NCBI GenBank assembly: GCA_011833715.1
Contig: CM022394.1
Coordinates: forward strand, 92,366,798 to 92,430,797
Direction: 5' to 3'
Source of the DNA: Carcinoscorpius rotundicauda
Taxonomy: Eukaryota > Arthropoda > Merostomata > Xiphosura > Limulidae
Length of the DNA stretch: 64,000 nucleotides
The translations under genes were made by a program, and so were the position numbers. Positions 32,553 through 44,589 of this stretch are shown here, piece after piece. The notes beneath the pieces are model-generated. The model saw only the letters and a program-made list of their open reading frames with translations, searched no databases and was not told the DNA's origin. Within the stretch, counting starts at the first letter, position 1. The number at the start of each line of letters is the position of its first letter.

Positions 32553-33552
32553 NNNNNNNNNNNNNNNNNNNNNNNNNNNNNNNNNNNNNNNNNNNNNNNN
32601 NNNNNNNNNNNNNNNNNNNNNNNNNNNNNNNNNNNNNNNNNNNNNNNNNNNNNNNNNNNNNNNNNNNNNNNNNNNNNNNNNNNNNNNNNNNNNNNNNNNN
32701 NNNNNNNNNNNNNNNNNNNNNNNNNNNNNNNNNNNNNNNNNNNNNNNNNNNNNNNNNNNNNNNNNNNNNNNNNNNNNNNNNNNNNNNNNNNNNNNNNNNN
32801 NNNNNNNNNNNNNNNNNNNNNNNNNNNNNNNNNNNNNNNNNNNNNNNNNNNNNNNNNNNNNNNNNNNNNNNNNNNNNNNNNNNNNNNNNNNNNNNNNNNN
32901 NNNNNNNNNNNNNNNNNNNNNNNNNNNNNNNNNNNNNNNNNNNNNNNNNNNNNNNNNNNNNNNNNNNNNNNNNNNNNNNNNNNNNNNNNNNNNNNNNNNN
33001 NNNNNNNNNNNNNNNNNNNNNNNNNNNNNNNNNNNNNNNNNNNNNNNNNNNNNNNNNNNNNNNNNNNNNNNNNNNNNNNNNNNNNNNNNNNNNNNNNNNN
33101 NNNNNNNNNNNNNNNNNNNNNNNNNNNNNNNNNNNNNNNNNNNNNNNNNNNNNNNNNNNNNNNNNNNNNNNNNNNNNNNNNNNNNNNNNNNNNNNNNNNN
33201 NNNNNNNNNNNNNNNNNNNNNNNNNNNNNNNNNNNNNNNNNNNNNNNNNNNNNNNNNNNNNNNNNNNNNNNNNNNNNNNNNNNNNNNNNNNNNNNNNNNN
33301 NNNNNNNNNNNNNNNNNNNNNNNNNNNNNNNNNNNNNNNNNNNNNNNNNNNNNNNNNNNNNNNNNNNNNNNNNNNNNNNNNNNNNNNNNNNNNNNNNNNN
33401 NNNNNNNNNNNNNNNNNNNNNNNNNNNNNNNNNNNNNNNNNNNNNNNNNNNNNNNNNNNNNNNNNNNNNNNNNNNNNNNNNNNNNNNNNNNNNNNNNNNN
33501 NNNNNNNNNNNNNNNNNNNNNNNNNNNNNNNNNNNNNNNNNNNNNNNNNNNN
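32553..33552. other. Assembly gap of exactly 1000 N
   Basis: The round number marks an arbitrary-size scaffold gap. Sequence to the right shows no Tigger similarity, so order and distance across the gap are uncertain. Confidence 0.98.
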
Positions 33553-33978
33553 TGTTTTCTCTGACGCTACTTTGGCCTTCCTCGTTGCATCATTTTAAAT
33601 TTATCCCCAACGCTTTGCTTTATCCATCTGCATTACGCGGTTGCTTTTGTTGTATACTAACGTGATTTCAATAAACATTCCTGTTGAAGTGGTTTGATAT
33701 GCTTATGGTTGTATCACTCACATTTTATGATCATAATACTCATCATTTTTGGAAAGAATGCCAATTTGGTAAACATTCAAATGGATTCGTTTCACAAAAA
33801 CCCAAACTAAATAAACACGTTTATAAGAATTACATGATTTAGTTTAGTTTTCTATAATATCATTCGAATCAGTAAAAAAATTGTTTATTAACGACAGTGT
33901 TACATAATACAATAAATTTCCCTCGTCGTATATACATATGAAAACTGAAAACAGAAATTCAAGAAAATGTTATTCGTT
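33553..33978. other. AT-rich sequence without recognised genes
   Basis: Nothing recognised. Confidence 0.5.
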
Positions 33979-34050
33979 GGTCTCGTGGTGTAATGGTTAT
34001 CACTCTAGACTTTGAATTAAGCAATCCGAGTTCAAATCTGGGTGGGACCT
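33979..34050 (+). tRNA. tRNA-Gln(TTG) gene or pseudogene
   Basis: 72 bases starting GGTCTCGTGGTGTAATGG, with anticodon loop CTTTGAA (anticodon TTG) and T arm GAGTTCAAATCTG, ending GGGACC plus T. The acceptor stem pairs fully with two wobbles (T5-G68, G7-T66). The anticodon stem has one A-A mismatch (CTAGA/TTAAG) and the T stem one G-G mismatch. No run of four or more T follows closely, so polymerase III termination is unclear. It is clearly Gln by sequence, but the mismatches and missing terminator make a decayed copy likely. Confidence 0.78.
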
Positions 34051-34484
34051 GATTGTTTACTGCAGAAAAAGTGCGATGATTATCAAAAAACATTAATTTT
34101 ATTAAATCGACGTCCTTAAAACACCGGCAGCACTGTGCATGCCACCTGTTTTATAATGACATTTTTCTTGTGGATTCACGCACAGCAGATAAGCAGTTGT
34201 CCTGTTTTCCCCCTCGTTATCTGTTAGATAGATATATTCTAGTGTTCTTTCCTTTTGTATGCGAATCCAAAAAAAGTTTCAGAAGCGTACTTTTATTTAC
34301 AATATCACCAGTGATGTGAACAGCATAGAATATTGTTAGCCTTATAAATAGCGAAGTGTATTAATATTTTGATAAGAAAAAACTTTACCTTTTCCATCTT
34401 TTCTTCCATTAATACTTATCATTTTTCTTCTGTTTTTTGAAAATATATTTATGTCCCATATAAAAAGTGTCTATTTCTTCTTTA
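34051..34484. other. AT-rich sequence without recognised genes
   Basis: Nothing recognised. Confidence 0.5.
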
Positions 34485-34590
34485 TTTGTAGTTAAGCACA
34501 AAACTACATTTTGGATTATCTGTGTTATGCCCACCACATGCATTCTAGCGTTGGAAATTTGCAGTTATATCTTTGTCCCACTAGGAGGCA
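34485..34590 (-). mobile_element. SINE family B, reverse, degraded
   Basis: TTGTAGTTAAGCACAAAACT, ATTATCTGTGTTATGCCCAC, TTCTAGCGTTGGAAATTTGC and a GTCCCACTAGGAGG head. Confidence 0.65.
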
Positions 34591-34724
34591 AGAGAACTTT
34601 CTAAAGATATATTAATTTTTGTTAACTTTTAATAGAAAATCCATGCCTTGTACCAGAAATACATAACTGTATGTTATAAAAAGTTCTATCCAGGTGTTAA
34701 TGCTGGAAAAGAAGTTTGACGTTT

Positions 34725-34826
34725 TTACATGCTAAAATCCGGGTTTCGATACCCGTTTGGGGCAGAGCACAGATAGCCCATTGTGTAGCTTTGTGCTTAA
34801 TTAAAACAAAACAAAACAAACAAAAC
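34725..34826 (+). mobile_element. SINE family B, head truncated
   Basis: CTAAAATCCGGGTTTCGATA, GGGCAGAGCACAGATAGCCC, ATTGTGTAGCTTTGTGCTTA, then AAAAC repeats. The first 40 or so bases of the head are missing. Confidence 0.85.
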
Positions 34827-34835
34827 TCTAAATAT

Positions 34836-34893
34836 TATTTTGTTTCTTTGTTTGGAAATTCTCACAAAGCTACGAAAGGGATATCGGTGCATA
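34836..34893 (-). mobile_element. SINE tail fragment, reverse
   Basis: TTTGTTTGGAAATTCTCACA, then AAGCTACGAAAGGGATATCG, resemble the family A tail complement. The body is absent. Confidence 0.5.
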
Positions 34894-36629
34894 GTTGCTC
34901 TTAATGTTGAACCTATAGACTCTGGTTTACTTGTTTCTATTGGTACTCCTTTTATATATCGATGGTCCCAAAGTGTTACAAGCATTTTTGTAAGAATTCT
35001 AGTGAACAAACGCACATTTCCGTTTTATGTACCCTGAATATTTTTTCTCAAAAACCGCAATACATATAAAAAAATTATGCTAAAACTAAACATAAAAGCA
35101 CGTACTTTACAGATCAAAATCTGTAATAACTCAATGTGTGATTCCGAGTTAACTACATTACCTTACGTTTGTTCATGAGTACTGTTATGCGTGTAAAATA
35201 TAGAATATTGGCTTACTGTTAGGCTTCTTAGTGCTAAACAATAGTTTGTATCTGTTCTGTTGCTTTATAAAAGTGACAGTTAATTCCTTTTTTCGGCCAA
35301 ATGCTCAAACAAATATTTGGTAATGACGGATAATTTAGGCTAACTGCTCTCACTCTGATCAAGTCTAAAATAGAAGCAAACCCTACCGGTGTCTTGACTA
35401 GCCTCTGACTTTCCTACTTAACTATATGTAACGAGGGGTCCTTTTTTAATATGGATATCCTTCTGAGGTAAATTTTGTCAATTATACATCACATTTTTAA
35501 ATTTATACAATTCTTTAATTATTTAAATATTGATTATAAATGAATTTAAACATTTTTTTTGTATTTTCATCCCAACTGTTACATTAACGCCATCTCTTAC
35601 ATAAAATGATTCTAAATGTGACATTTTATTAATAATAACATATTTTAGTCTTGAAAAACAATTATTGTAATTTTAGATCAACGCTAAGCCGAAGTTCAAT
35701 ACAAAATGATGCCATTTACTATAAACAGTTTATAATACTCTTGATTAACTATAACGCTGACATTTCTTTTCTATGTGGTTTTTCGCTAGTTTGCACAATA
35801 AAAATATTTTCTCACACATTTGCACACACACGTGGATGCGTAATACCTTGGTGCACATCTTCAGTGTGGGTACAACATCTCGGTGTCTAGATTCTTTTTT
35901 CTTGGTGCTTACTCTTCTTTACTTTGTAGTTTTTCACTATATTTCTCATTAAAAAGATGTGCACACACGTAGATAAGTAATAATACCTCATGAGCCATTT
36001 AGCACGTGAGTAAAATTTTAAGTTTCTAGGTTCTTCTCTCTTGTTCTTATGGGGGAGTCACACACACACCCAAAGCCTCGGCCTTTTATTATTGTGGATA
36101 AGTTTGTTGCTACATGATAACACCTTAATATAAATGTTTTACACTTCATGAATTAAACACATGATTAATTTATTCATCAATATCGATAATTTTACAACAC
36201 ATTCATACATATATTCAGTAAAACAAAATTTAATCAAAAATAATAAGATATCAAGTTAAAATATCAATGCCATGACAGGTTCTCTTACGCTCAGCGTGTG
36301 GACGACAAATATAATATGACTTGAGAAGTCCTAAAACATAATTAGAGGCGCTCACGCTCAAACTTGTCAGATATTCTTGGAATAAACAGCGAAATTGACG
36401 AACTGATGACGTAAGATAGAGAAATAAGATAGAGACATCGTAAAGTACTTTTCTAATTTTTCTGTCACTCATAATTACGACTAATTATTGACAATTGTAC
36501 TTTTTATAAAAAAACTTCAGAAATTGTTCATGAATAAACTATTGCATAATATATATAAATTTAAAATATCATCACATGTTACATATTCTTCCAGAAATTA
36601 GCGTACACTGTGAAGATATAAATAATTTA
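34894..36629. other. Sequence without recognised genes; weak tandem repeat at 35823-36060
   Basis: Mostly AT-rich. Two loosely similar units at about 35823 and 35957 (CACACACGTGGAT and CACACACGTAGAT, each followed by a CTAG-TTCT block) suggest an old tandem repeat. Confidence 0.4.
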
Positions 36630-36857
36630 TTTTGTTTTTCAATTTCGTGCATAGATACAGACTAAGGGGAGGGCAGCTAGTTACCACCATCCACTGCCGA
36701 CTGTTGATTTACTGTTTTAACAATACATAGTAAGCTTAATCGTCACATTATAACGCCCCAACGGATGAAAGGGAGAGCATGTTTGGTGTGACAAGCATTC
36801 GAACCCGAGGCCCTCGGATTACGAGTTGAGTGCCTTAATCATTTGGCCATGCAGGGC
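36630..36857 (-). mobile_element. SINE family A, internally deleted
   Basis: Reverse copy. The segment between the tail and GGGCAGCTAG lacks the CTATCTGTGCTAGCC and CCCTAATTT blocks. The head is of the older ATTCGAACCCGAG type. Confidence 0.8.
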
Positions 36858-37275
36858 TGTCATGTAAGTGGAACTGCTTAACCTAAAGAATATTGTTTTA
36901 TTCTATTTATCAGACTGTGAAAAAGGAATACACATTTTTACAAAATATTAAATATTTTTTTATTTTACCCTCCATACCCTCAATTAGTTCTCCTAAAATT
37001 ATTTTAGTTTTTTTCTATTCCAACCGTTTCGACAGCTTCAGCGATAATGGTCAATATACAGTTTCTTTTTTACCATTTTCTACTCCCTTACTTCTTTCTC
37101 AGTTCTTCTGGTTTTACTTCTCAGTATTTTCCCTTTTTCATTTTTTCTGACTCACAAGTTTCCCCTAATTTCTAAAGTATAAAAATGATTTCCATTCCTT
37201 TTGTACACTTATTATGAAGGATACTGCTCACTGATTTTGAACCTGAATAATTTTGTTACTTATTATAACTTGTCT
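36858..37275. other. Pyrimidine-rich AT-rich sequence
   Basis: Plus strand rich in T and C. No motif recognised. Confidence 0.45.
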
Positions 37276-37288
37276 CTACTCTCTGCAG

Positions 37289-37576
37289 GGCCCGGCATGG
37301 CCAAGCGCGTAAGGCGTGCGACTCGTAATCCGAGGGTCGCGGGTTCGCGCCGGCGTCGCGCTAAACATGCTCGCCCTCCCAGCCGTGGGGGCGTATAATG
37401 TGACGGTCAATCGCACTTTTCGTTGGTAAAAGAGTATCCCAAGAGTTGGCGGTGGGTGGTGATGACTAGCTGCCTTCCCTCTAGTCTTACACTGCTAAAT
37501 TAGGGACGGCTAGCACAGATAGCCCTCGAGTAGCTTTGTGCGAAATTCCAAAAACAAACAAACAAACAAACAAACA
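37289..37576 (+). mobile_element. SINE family A, near consensus, 12-bp target-site duplication
   Basis: CTACTCTCTGCA occurs at 37276-37287 and 37577-37588. Head, body and a long CAAA tail are intact; a recent insertion. Confidence 0.96.
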
Positions 37577-37588
37577 CTACTCTCTGCA

Positions 37589-38470
37589 CCTTTGTGGTAT
37601 TAATACACTTCTAGCTCAATATGTAACTAATTTACTTTATATTCATGTGAATTACAAAATTTCAAGTCAATCATTGACACAGCGGTATTCCTGTAAAATT
37701 AATACTCAAGAAACCTGGTTTCGAAACGTATAGTAAGTAGTTATGTGCTTAACAACGACGAAACAAAAGTTTCAGTTTCCTTGCCATCTTATTCGTGCGT
37801 AAGCCAAGAGAAGTGTTAACCTATCTTTACTTGCTTCTACAACATTTATACTCAGTCTACTTTTTAACGCTTTGAGAAATCCTTAATGGATTAAACCGTG
37901 CCACTTGCTTTCCCCCCAAAGCTTTGCATGGCTTACTTCCAACATTCAATGCTTCCTTCTAGGTGTAAATTACGGTTTTATTTTAAGCACTCACTACACT
38001 CTCCTTCCACTTTTGATTGATTAAAGTTGTTTTTCTAGCAATAGAGACTGAAGTAAAACATTTTAATGTTTTTGTTGTTCTTGTTTTCTTCAAATTTTGA
38101 TCTTTTTTGTGTTTAAAATTATCTTCATCCACGTAGAAAACTCACGCTAACTTATATTTCATCACGTGAACTTTGTAAGATAATACTGTTGTTCAATACG
38201 CCCAGACACTTTTTTCAAAATTTTTTAGGCCTTTTAAGAATTTTAAGGGATCCAAGGTCAAACAACCCAAAAATATAAATTTTGGGCTCGTTCGCGGTCG
38301 TATTTACGGTACTAAAAATAAAAATTTGCAATAATATAAATTTTGGTACGCCCAATTCATTGATATAGACAAAAAATTGGGTTTCTCATTTTGAGTCTTT
38401 TTAAGAGGTTAGAGCTCAAAAAAAGGAATATGGAGTTTTTGTTCAGTTATCGGAAATATTTTGACAAGTT
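37589..38470. other. Sequence without recognised genes
   Basis: A small family B-like scrap may lie at 37700-37765 (CCTGGTTTCGAAACG, TTATGTGCTTAACAAC). 38260-38400 has a repeated ATATAAATTTTGG block about 75 bases apart. Nothing else is recognised. Confidence 0.4.
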
Positions 38471-38596
38471 TGTGTGTGTGTGTGCTTTCTTATAGCAGAG
38501 TCACATCGGGACTATCTGCTGAGTCCAACAAGGAGGAATCGAACACCTTATTTTTGCGTTGTTAATCCGTAAACCTAGAGCTGGGTCAGTGGGGGA
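38471..38596 (-). mobile_element. SINE family C, reverse
   Basis: GTGT run, TTCTTATAGCAGAGTCACAT, CGGGACTATCTGCTGAGTCC, GGAGGAATCGAACACC, and head complement ending in GTCAGTGGGGG. Confidence 0.85.
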
Positions 38597-40259
38597 CTTT
38601 TTACAAGTTTTCCATGAGATCTGATACAATGATACTTTTCTACTGGTTCCACATAGTTACAAACAAAAGTGGTGGATTTACTTATTTTTATTTATTGTAG
38701 GGAGTCAAAATTCCACAAAGAACATAATTTTAAAGTTGTTTGACGATTATTCCACCGTATTTTGGCCAACGTAAATGATATTTGGTACACATTTAATTTT
38801 CTTACAAGTCCTAAATAGAGGTATTGGCAGCTTTCGACGTTACTGTTTTTCACGATTTTCCTGATGCTAAAACTGGCTAAGTTAGGTTTGCTCACAAAAG
38901 TTGACCTCTTTAAATTAAATTTTTTTTTTACACATGTAGTGTTCTCTCTTCACTTATTGTTCGTTTATAGTTACAACTTTAATGAGATAAAAGGAAGTTA
39001 TTATCACCAAAAACTCTCCGTCGAGCCGTTTGGATGAAGTTCTTTGTATGATGTACTGAAATCCAGAACTTCGACCAGAGGCAGAACCGGAGCTATGTTT
39101 CTTCCTGGAGACGTTCAGAACGTTGAGGAGATCAACGTTAATAAACCTGGGGTTAAAATCTATCACTTAACACTCGCAAGTAAAGCAAGTTTAGCCACGT
39201 TCCTGTGACTTTACACATGCAGTGGTTCTCGAGACTTTCAACTGTAGCTCGATGTATTTTTTTAAATTTGTTTTTGTGAGTTTTATATGCAAGCACATCA
39301 TTAATGAAGCATTAACAATAAAATCTTGAAAATAAACAGTTTGAACTGACTTGATTATTCTAGAAGAAGGATATCTAAAAATACCGAGTTTTAATTAAGC
39401 GTTTAAAATGATTCACATGAACGCTCTCAGAGAAGTTGATGTTTACTTGAAAATTTACAATAGAAATACAACAAGGGAATTTTATATTGAAGAACCAGTG
39501 TATATTCTAATGAAGATCCAAATTTACCAATATAATATCACAATAACGATCTACGTAAAGTACCTATAAGAATATTTTAGTGATGATCCAGCTGGAGTAT
39601 TAAATTTGATATTTTAATAAAAATTTGGTTGAAGTTTTTTTGCTGGTCATTAGAGGAACCATTCTGAACACACGAGCTCCGTTACACCCGCAAAGACCCA
39701 TCAGGACATTATTTTGTAACGTATTACCGTTTGTAGGCAATGAATTACCTGCTCACATTTCACATTGACTTTAATTGTAATTAAGCTCAAACTTAGTTTA
39801 TATTGAATCGGTAAAACTTAGGTTGTGCAAAGGAGGCGATGATTATAAAATATAGAACCCGACTCTTCTTACACTTCCACAAGCTAATGGCTAACACAAT
39901 ATTCAAACACATGATAATGTCAACCAATCATTTAAGATAATGACAGTATTTCCTTCTGTATAAATAAAGGCAAAGGAAGGCCTAGATGCACAGATACATT
40001 AACTAATTTCACCATGATGATATGCAGAAGTGGCTTAAATTAAAACCAAAAGCAGGTATATAAGCATCCTTAGTTTATTCTAGATACTGAGAGTCATAAA
40101 TCTCAAGTAAGACACCAAAATGTTGAAATTAGTGTCAGAGAGTATCAATGTAGCTAGGCAACAGGTATCATTCTTGAGATATGAACTGATGGGTTTATCA
40201 TATCCTTATCCCAGCCTTTGAAAAATCACAGTTGCTTTGAAAGTAATCAAAATATCGTT
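38597..40259. other. AT-rich sequence with one possible exon
   Basis: No repeat recognised. A GC-richer island at about 39008-39146 is listed separately. Confidence 0.4.
39008..39146 (-). CDS. Possible internal host exon (139 bp)
   Basis: On the minus strand an AG acceptor (TTTTAACCCCAG) precedes an open, GC-richer frame that includes LLNVLNVSRKKHSSGS, then GRSSGFQYIIQRTSSKRL, then DGEFL. A GTGATA donor follows directly. Composition contrasts with the flanks, and the frame has no stop between acceptor and donor. I do not recognise the family. Length 139 would leave a phase change. It may be chance in an otherwise repeat-free stretch. Confidence 0.3.
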
Positions 40260-41230
40260 CTACAAAAGATCATTGCTAATATTCCAGAAAGGGTTGTAGC
40301 TAGATTGTCCTTTCAGATTGAATTACTTTTAGTCTCATTATCAAATGATTATAGCAACAGAAAAGAATTTGAAAATGATACAAGGAAGACTTGAAGTATG
40401 GTCAAGCACCTCGGCAGTGGTTTTAGGTCTAGAAGATGCTTACAGTAAATTCCAGCTGCCCATTTTTGCCGATAAAATATTCAAAAAATGTATGCAGCAC
40501 AGTGAAGATTGATCGTAGTTGGACTATATACCAGAATATGTAGCCTGAAACATGAAATCTGGTAATTATACTGAGATCACTATCAATGTCAGTATGCTTC
40601 AAAGATCACCAATATTGTCAGTCCTCTTCAACATCTGAACTATGGGTCTAAAATTTGATGACGACATTCTGGAATCAGCAGAGCCTCAAGCAAAGTTAAA
40701 ATAGAACACTCGATACAATAATCTATTAGTAACGTGAAAAAATGGTTCAGTAACCCAGGAATAGTCACCAATCCTTCAAAAGCTACAGTTAGGTTCTGGA
40801 TACTCAGTAACAGACATACTGCTAAAGATAAACCATTAGCAACCATTGAAAGCAGTGACATTCCTCTGAAAGAAACACTGAAGTACTTTAGAAAGAGTAA
40901 ACTTTGAGAGACAACTCATTTCCATCAGTAATATTAACACTGTGGTAACCAGAACTACTAAATTCATCAATGACTGAAAGATGCATCAGAAAACGGGAAT
41001 GAAGAACATCAATAATTATTCTCTTCGAAGGTCCTATCTCTACTATGAATAATTAACATGAGTGCTACGCAGCTGAATAATGTTGAAAAGATAAAATAAA
41101 CGTCCGTTTAACAATGCTAATGGGATAATACTTCAACCACTCCCATCAGAACCTGATTACACCTCCAAAGCCTCAGAACCTACTTTATCTTTAATTATAA
41201 CCACATACTTCCTATTCACTAACAACGTGA
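40260..41230 (+). pseudogene. Fossil LINE reverse transcriptase (Jockey/CR1-like)
   Basis: Fragments in several frames follow a LINE reverse transcriptase order: AVVLGLEDAYSKFQLPI (first catalytic block), MLQRSPILSVLFNI (usually LPQGSVLSPLLFNI), then NPSKATVRFWILSNRH and LATIESSDIPLKETLKYF, the NP-KT-V-LRNR ... YLG region. Many stops and frame changes. The Y-DD block is not readable. No ends or duplication found. Confidence 0.6.
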
Positions 41231-41929
41231 AAAATGGAAAACTAATATGTGTATTTTAATAATAATCTAACTTCGTTACAAGTGTGTATTTTCATAAGAC
41301 ATTCCTTTGGTATTAATGTATAGTTTTCAGTACATTTTATTTACTATCTAGCTTCAGTACCAATGTATATATTTCCATGTAGACATTTCTTCAGTAATAA
41401 AGAATATAGCTTAGTATATTCTTAAAAAATCTTAGTGAATGCTTGTTTTACTATTCAGTGCATTACTTCTTAATGGAAAATAACAAGTAACAAACGTCGC
41501 AAGTTCGTCGTGGTTTGGTTAGTGTTCTCGTACACTGATTAATATTCAACAGATATAACCAAAAGTTTCCATAAAACGCAAGTACAGGATTGTTAAGTCA
41601 GGAATGGAGGAAGAGGTAAACAAACAAATGCAAGTGTGAGTGCAAACACAAAATTATTTATTTATCACACAAATACTGTGGTAGTTACCCAAACTGTTAG
41701 GCCTTTTTCTGAAGGGGTGGGTAGGTGATAAAGCACCAAATAATGGGCCGAAAAACAAACAAACAAAGACGATAAAGTAATTTTAATTCTATACAAATAA
41801 AAAGCCAATAAAAGTTATGATATTTCATTAATTATATGAAAAGCATGTTGAAATGAAATGTTATTGTTTTTATTACGGCTTTGGACGATTGTACTCCTTG
41901 TAATATTGTCATATTCTTTATATTACTGT
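41231..41929. other. AT-rich sequence without recognised genes
   Basis: Nothing recognised. Confidence 0.5.
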
Positions 41930-42050
41930 TCCTCCAGTGGTACAGTGGGAAGTTTGCGGATTTACGACACTATAAAGCGATTTTCGATTCACTGGTAAGC
42001 AGATCACAAATAGTTCATTGTGCAGCTTTGTGCTTAATTCAAAACAACTT
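41930..42050 (+). mobile_element. SINE family B
   Basis: CCTCCAGTGGTACAGTGGGA, a degraded B box, then AGCAGATCACAAATAGTTC and TTGTGCAGCTTTGTGCTTAA. Diverged but complete. Confidence 0.8.
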
Positions 42051-42264
42051 TTACGGAACAGTAAATTCGAAAACGAAAAAGTTCCAAATACTTGGTCCGA
42101 TGTATAATGGTGATTTAGGCACGAGCACTAATATTATTCAAATACCTAAATTATTTTAGGTTACTTTATTGGTGATTGAAGGGAACTTAACATCCCATCC
42201 CTCCATTAATATCGTAAATTTATTTTAGTGCCTACGCCTCTTTCCACATAGTTTACTTTTTTGC

Positions 42265-42960
42265 ATGTGACGTGTATTATTAACTATGTATTGCTCAAAT
42301 TCCGCCTGTTCTTGAACCTTGCAGCGAATTATCTGAAGTGAAAAGCAACAATATTTATTTGAAGAAGGAACGTGTGAACAAAGTCGAAATTTTTAGAAAT
42401 GAGTGATTCTTATAAAAAGCCGAGAGACGAAAAACAGTCGGTGAGATACAGTCAGTGTGCTACAGGCGTGTCTCTGGATGACGAGAAACCCACTTGAAAT
42501 AAAATTGTATCTCAGAACGGCTGGTACTGGTATTAACACGTTTTATTAATTAGCAGATAACTTCAGTTAATCGGAAAACTACAGAGTTGGATTACCAACG
42601 TTAATTGATTTTGAGCTTACCAATCGTTACAACCTCAAACGTTATTATTTCTACGGGGACATTAAATATCTCTGCTGAAAGAAACGAATTAGTAGGGATA
42701 TGAAATCAGTTAAGACAAACGGTAACAATATCAACACAAAATAAATTTGTTCAGCGTGTGTTTGGATCGTCGATACAATATTCAATTCGAAACCGGATAT
42801 ACGACTCATTATTCTCTGTAAGTGTGTAACTCTGTTGTACATAAACCATCTTTTGTAATAACCGTAATTATAAAATGTATAATTTTGGTGTTTGTACATT
42901 AAAATATATTTACGTAAAGAAAATAAAAACGGAAATTGTGTGTATCAATCTTGTTGGCAA
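42265..42960 (+). repeat. LTR-like stretch, boundaries not found
   Basis: A TATA-like CTTATAAAAAGCCGAGAG near 42412 lies about 350 bases before AATAAA-type signals (42741, and near 42925), an LTR-like layout. GTATCTCAGAACGGCTGGTA is a block I associate with repeats in horseshoe crab DNA, from memory. I could not find matching ends or a target-site duplication. Confidence 0.3.
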
Positions 42961-42999
42961 ATAAAAGTTAATACATGTTTACTACTAATTTCAAATCGA

Positions 43000-43119
43000 G
43001 TTTCTGGTTTCTTATAACAAAGCCACATCGGGCTATCTGCTGAGCTCACCGAGGGAAATCGAGCCCCTAATTTTAGCGTTGTAAATCTTAAGACATTCCG
43101 CTGTACTAGCGGGGGGAGA
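43000..43119 (-). mobile_element. SINE family C with 11-bp target-site duplication
   Basis: TTTCAAATCGA occurs at 42989-42999 and 43120-43130. Tail complement TCTTATAACAAAGCCACATC, then GGGCTATCTGCTGAGC and the head complement ending in CTAGCGGGGGG. Defines family C as a true SINE. Confidence 0.93.
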
Positions 43120-43538
43120 TTTCAAATCGAACCTCCTGTCATTTGAGAATGCTATACGAAACGTACATAATATAATAAATCGGAGAGGTTGGCTGGATGG
43201 CTGATTTTACTTTTTAAGGCGCAAAACAACTTGTGAAACATTTTTAAAATTTGTTAAATTTCGTAAAAACGAGTCATTTTAAAACAAAACAAAGTCGAAT
43301 TTTTTATTAAAAACTTAAATAGCGTTAATTCCAATTCTTGCAACTAGTTTACAGCACTAAGAGAGAAAATAAAGTCATATGCAACAGAATGTCTTTTATA
43401 ATTTTAATTATTTTAACTTGCTAGTGTGACTAACAGGTTCAAACATCATCTGAATTTGACCTTGCCAGTCCTGGTGTCGAGTTATTTGACGACACGGCCA
43501 TTTTCTAATTTTGTATGGAAATAATTTTACTTTAATTC

Positions 43539-43620
43539 GTAAAAAGGAATCATATTAAAACAAAACAGTCTAATTTTTGAATTAAATACTTAAAAACATT
43601 TGCAAGGTGGACAGTGTCAC
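43539..43620 (-). repeat. Unclassified dispersed repeat, copy 2
   Basis: Minus-strand GTGACACTGTCCACCTTG, AATTCAAAAATTAGACTG and TTTTAATATGATTCC align with 15371-15494. Part of it is repeated again on the same strand at 43262-43320. Confidence 0.45.
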
Positions 43621-43745
43621 CATCGTCAATGACACTTTCCGGCATCAGGGATAAACATCGGGATGAAACATGTCTGAAATGGTGTAGTCGATGAGTCATC
43701 CGAAATAAAATTATGATACGTAAGAGTGCAAACTCTGGCATTGTT

Positions 43746-44589
43746 TAATTTTTGTTGCTCTATCTACGTTACATTAGGTTTTCGTAGATATATTATTGTT
43801 TCATTTCGAAACGTTCCCTAGGTTTGTTTCTATCATGAATAAGAACGGTTACTCAGAGCGTCGCCGTGACTGAAAAATGTAATAAAAACGTTTTGTTGTA
43901 TATAAGAGGATTTACGCATGAATAAAAGAAATAATAAAAAAATTAAGGTTATTTTGAATTTCTCACAAAATTGGAACCATTGGTTAATAAATACCTCTAG
44001 TTCAACAACTACCGCACGTGCAATATTATGTATCATAACAACGTCACGGAAATTCGAAAAAGAACACAATAATTCGAATAGTGAGAAACGTTAAACCTCA
44101 AAAGTGTTAGCTCAAGAAATTATCGATATTATATTAAGTGGAAGTAAACACAAAATAAACAAAATCATTTTAAAGTTTTTCGTAAAATACAAAATGGTTG
44201 TTATCTAAGTTGTGATATAATTAAGCCATGAATAGGACTCGCTCTCCTTAAAAGTTTTCCAAACAAATTTCGACGATTTAATCCAATGGAATGTTTGTGA
44301 ATAAATAACTTCTCTCAAAACTAACTACTAAACATTCATTACGAGGATGTACACCTTTAACAAATGTAAAATGAATCCAGGACAGTTAATTCATTAAATG
44401 TTAATGGATTAAAAACAGCTACAAGGAATTTGGCTGTTTTATAACTACGGCTTTTGATTGCAGAAGGTATAAAGCGTAAGGGATGATTCTATTTATGAAC
44501 ATTAGGGAAGCCATACATTTTACAAGATCGTGAGTCATTGGTTGAACGCATGTCTGTAATTTTTTGTTGTTTTGTTTTTTAAGTCATTT
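43746..44589. other. AT-rich sequence without recognised genes
   Basis: Nothing recognised before the duplication starts. Confidence 0.5.

Noticed and set aside
32323..33564. 413-codon open frame
   Set aside because: Most of it is the run of N. The real part is the Tigger tail in a shifted frame.
40640..40861. 73-codon minus-strand frame
   Set aside because: Shadow of the plus-strand LINE reverse transcriptase fossil.
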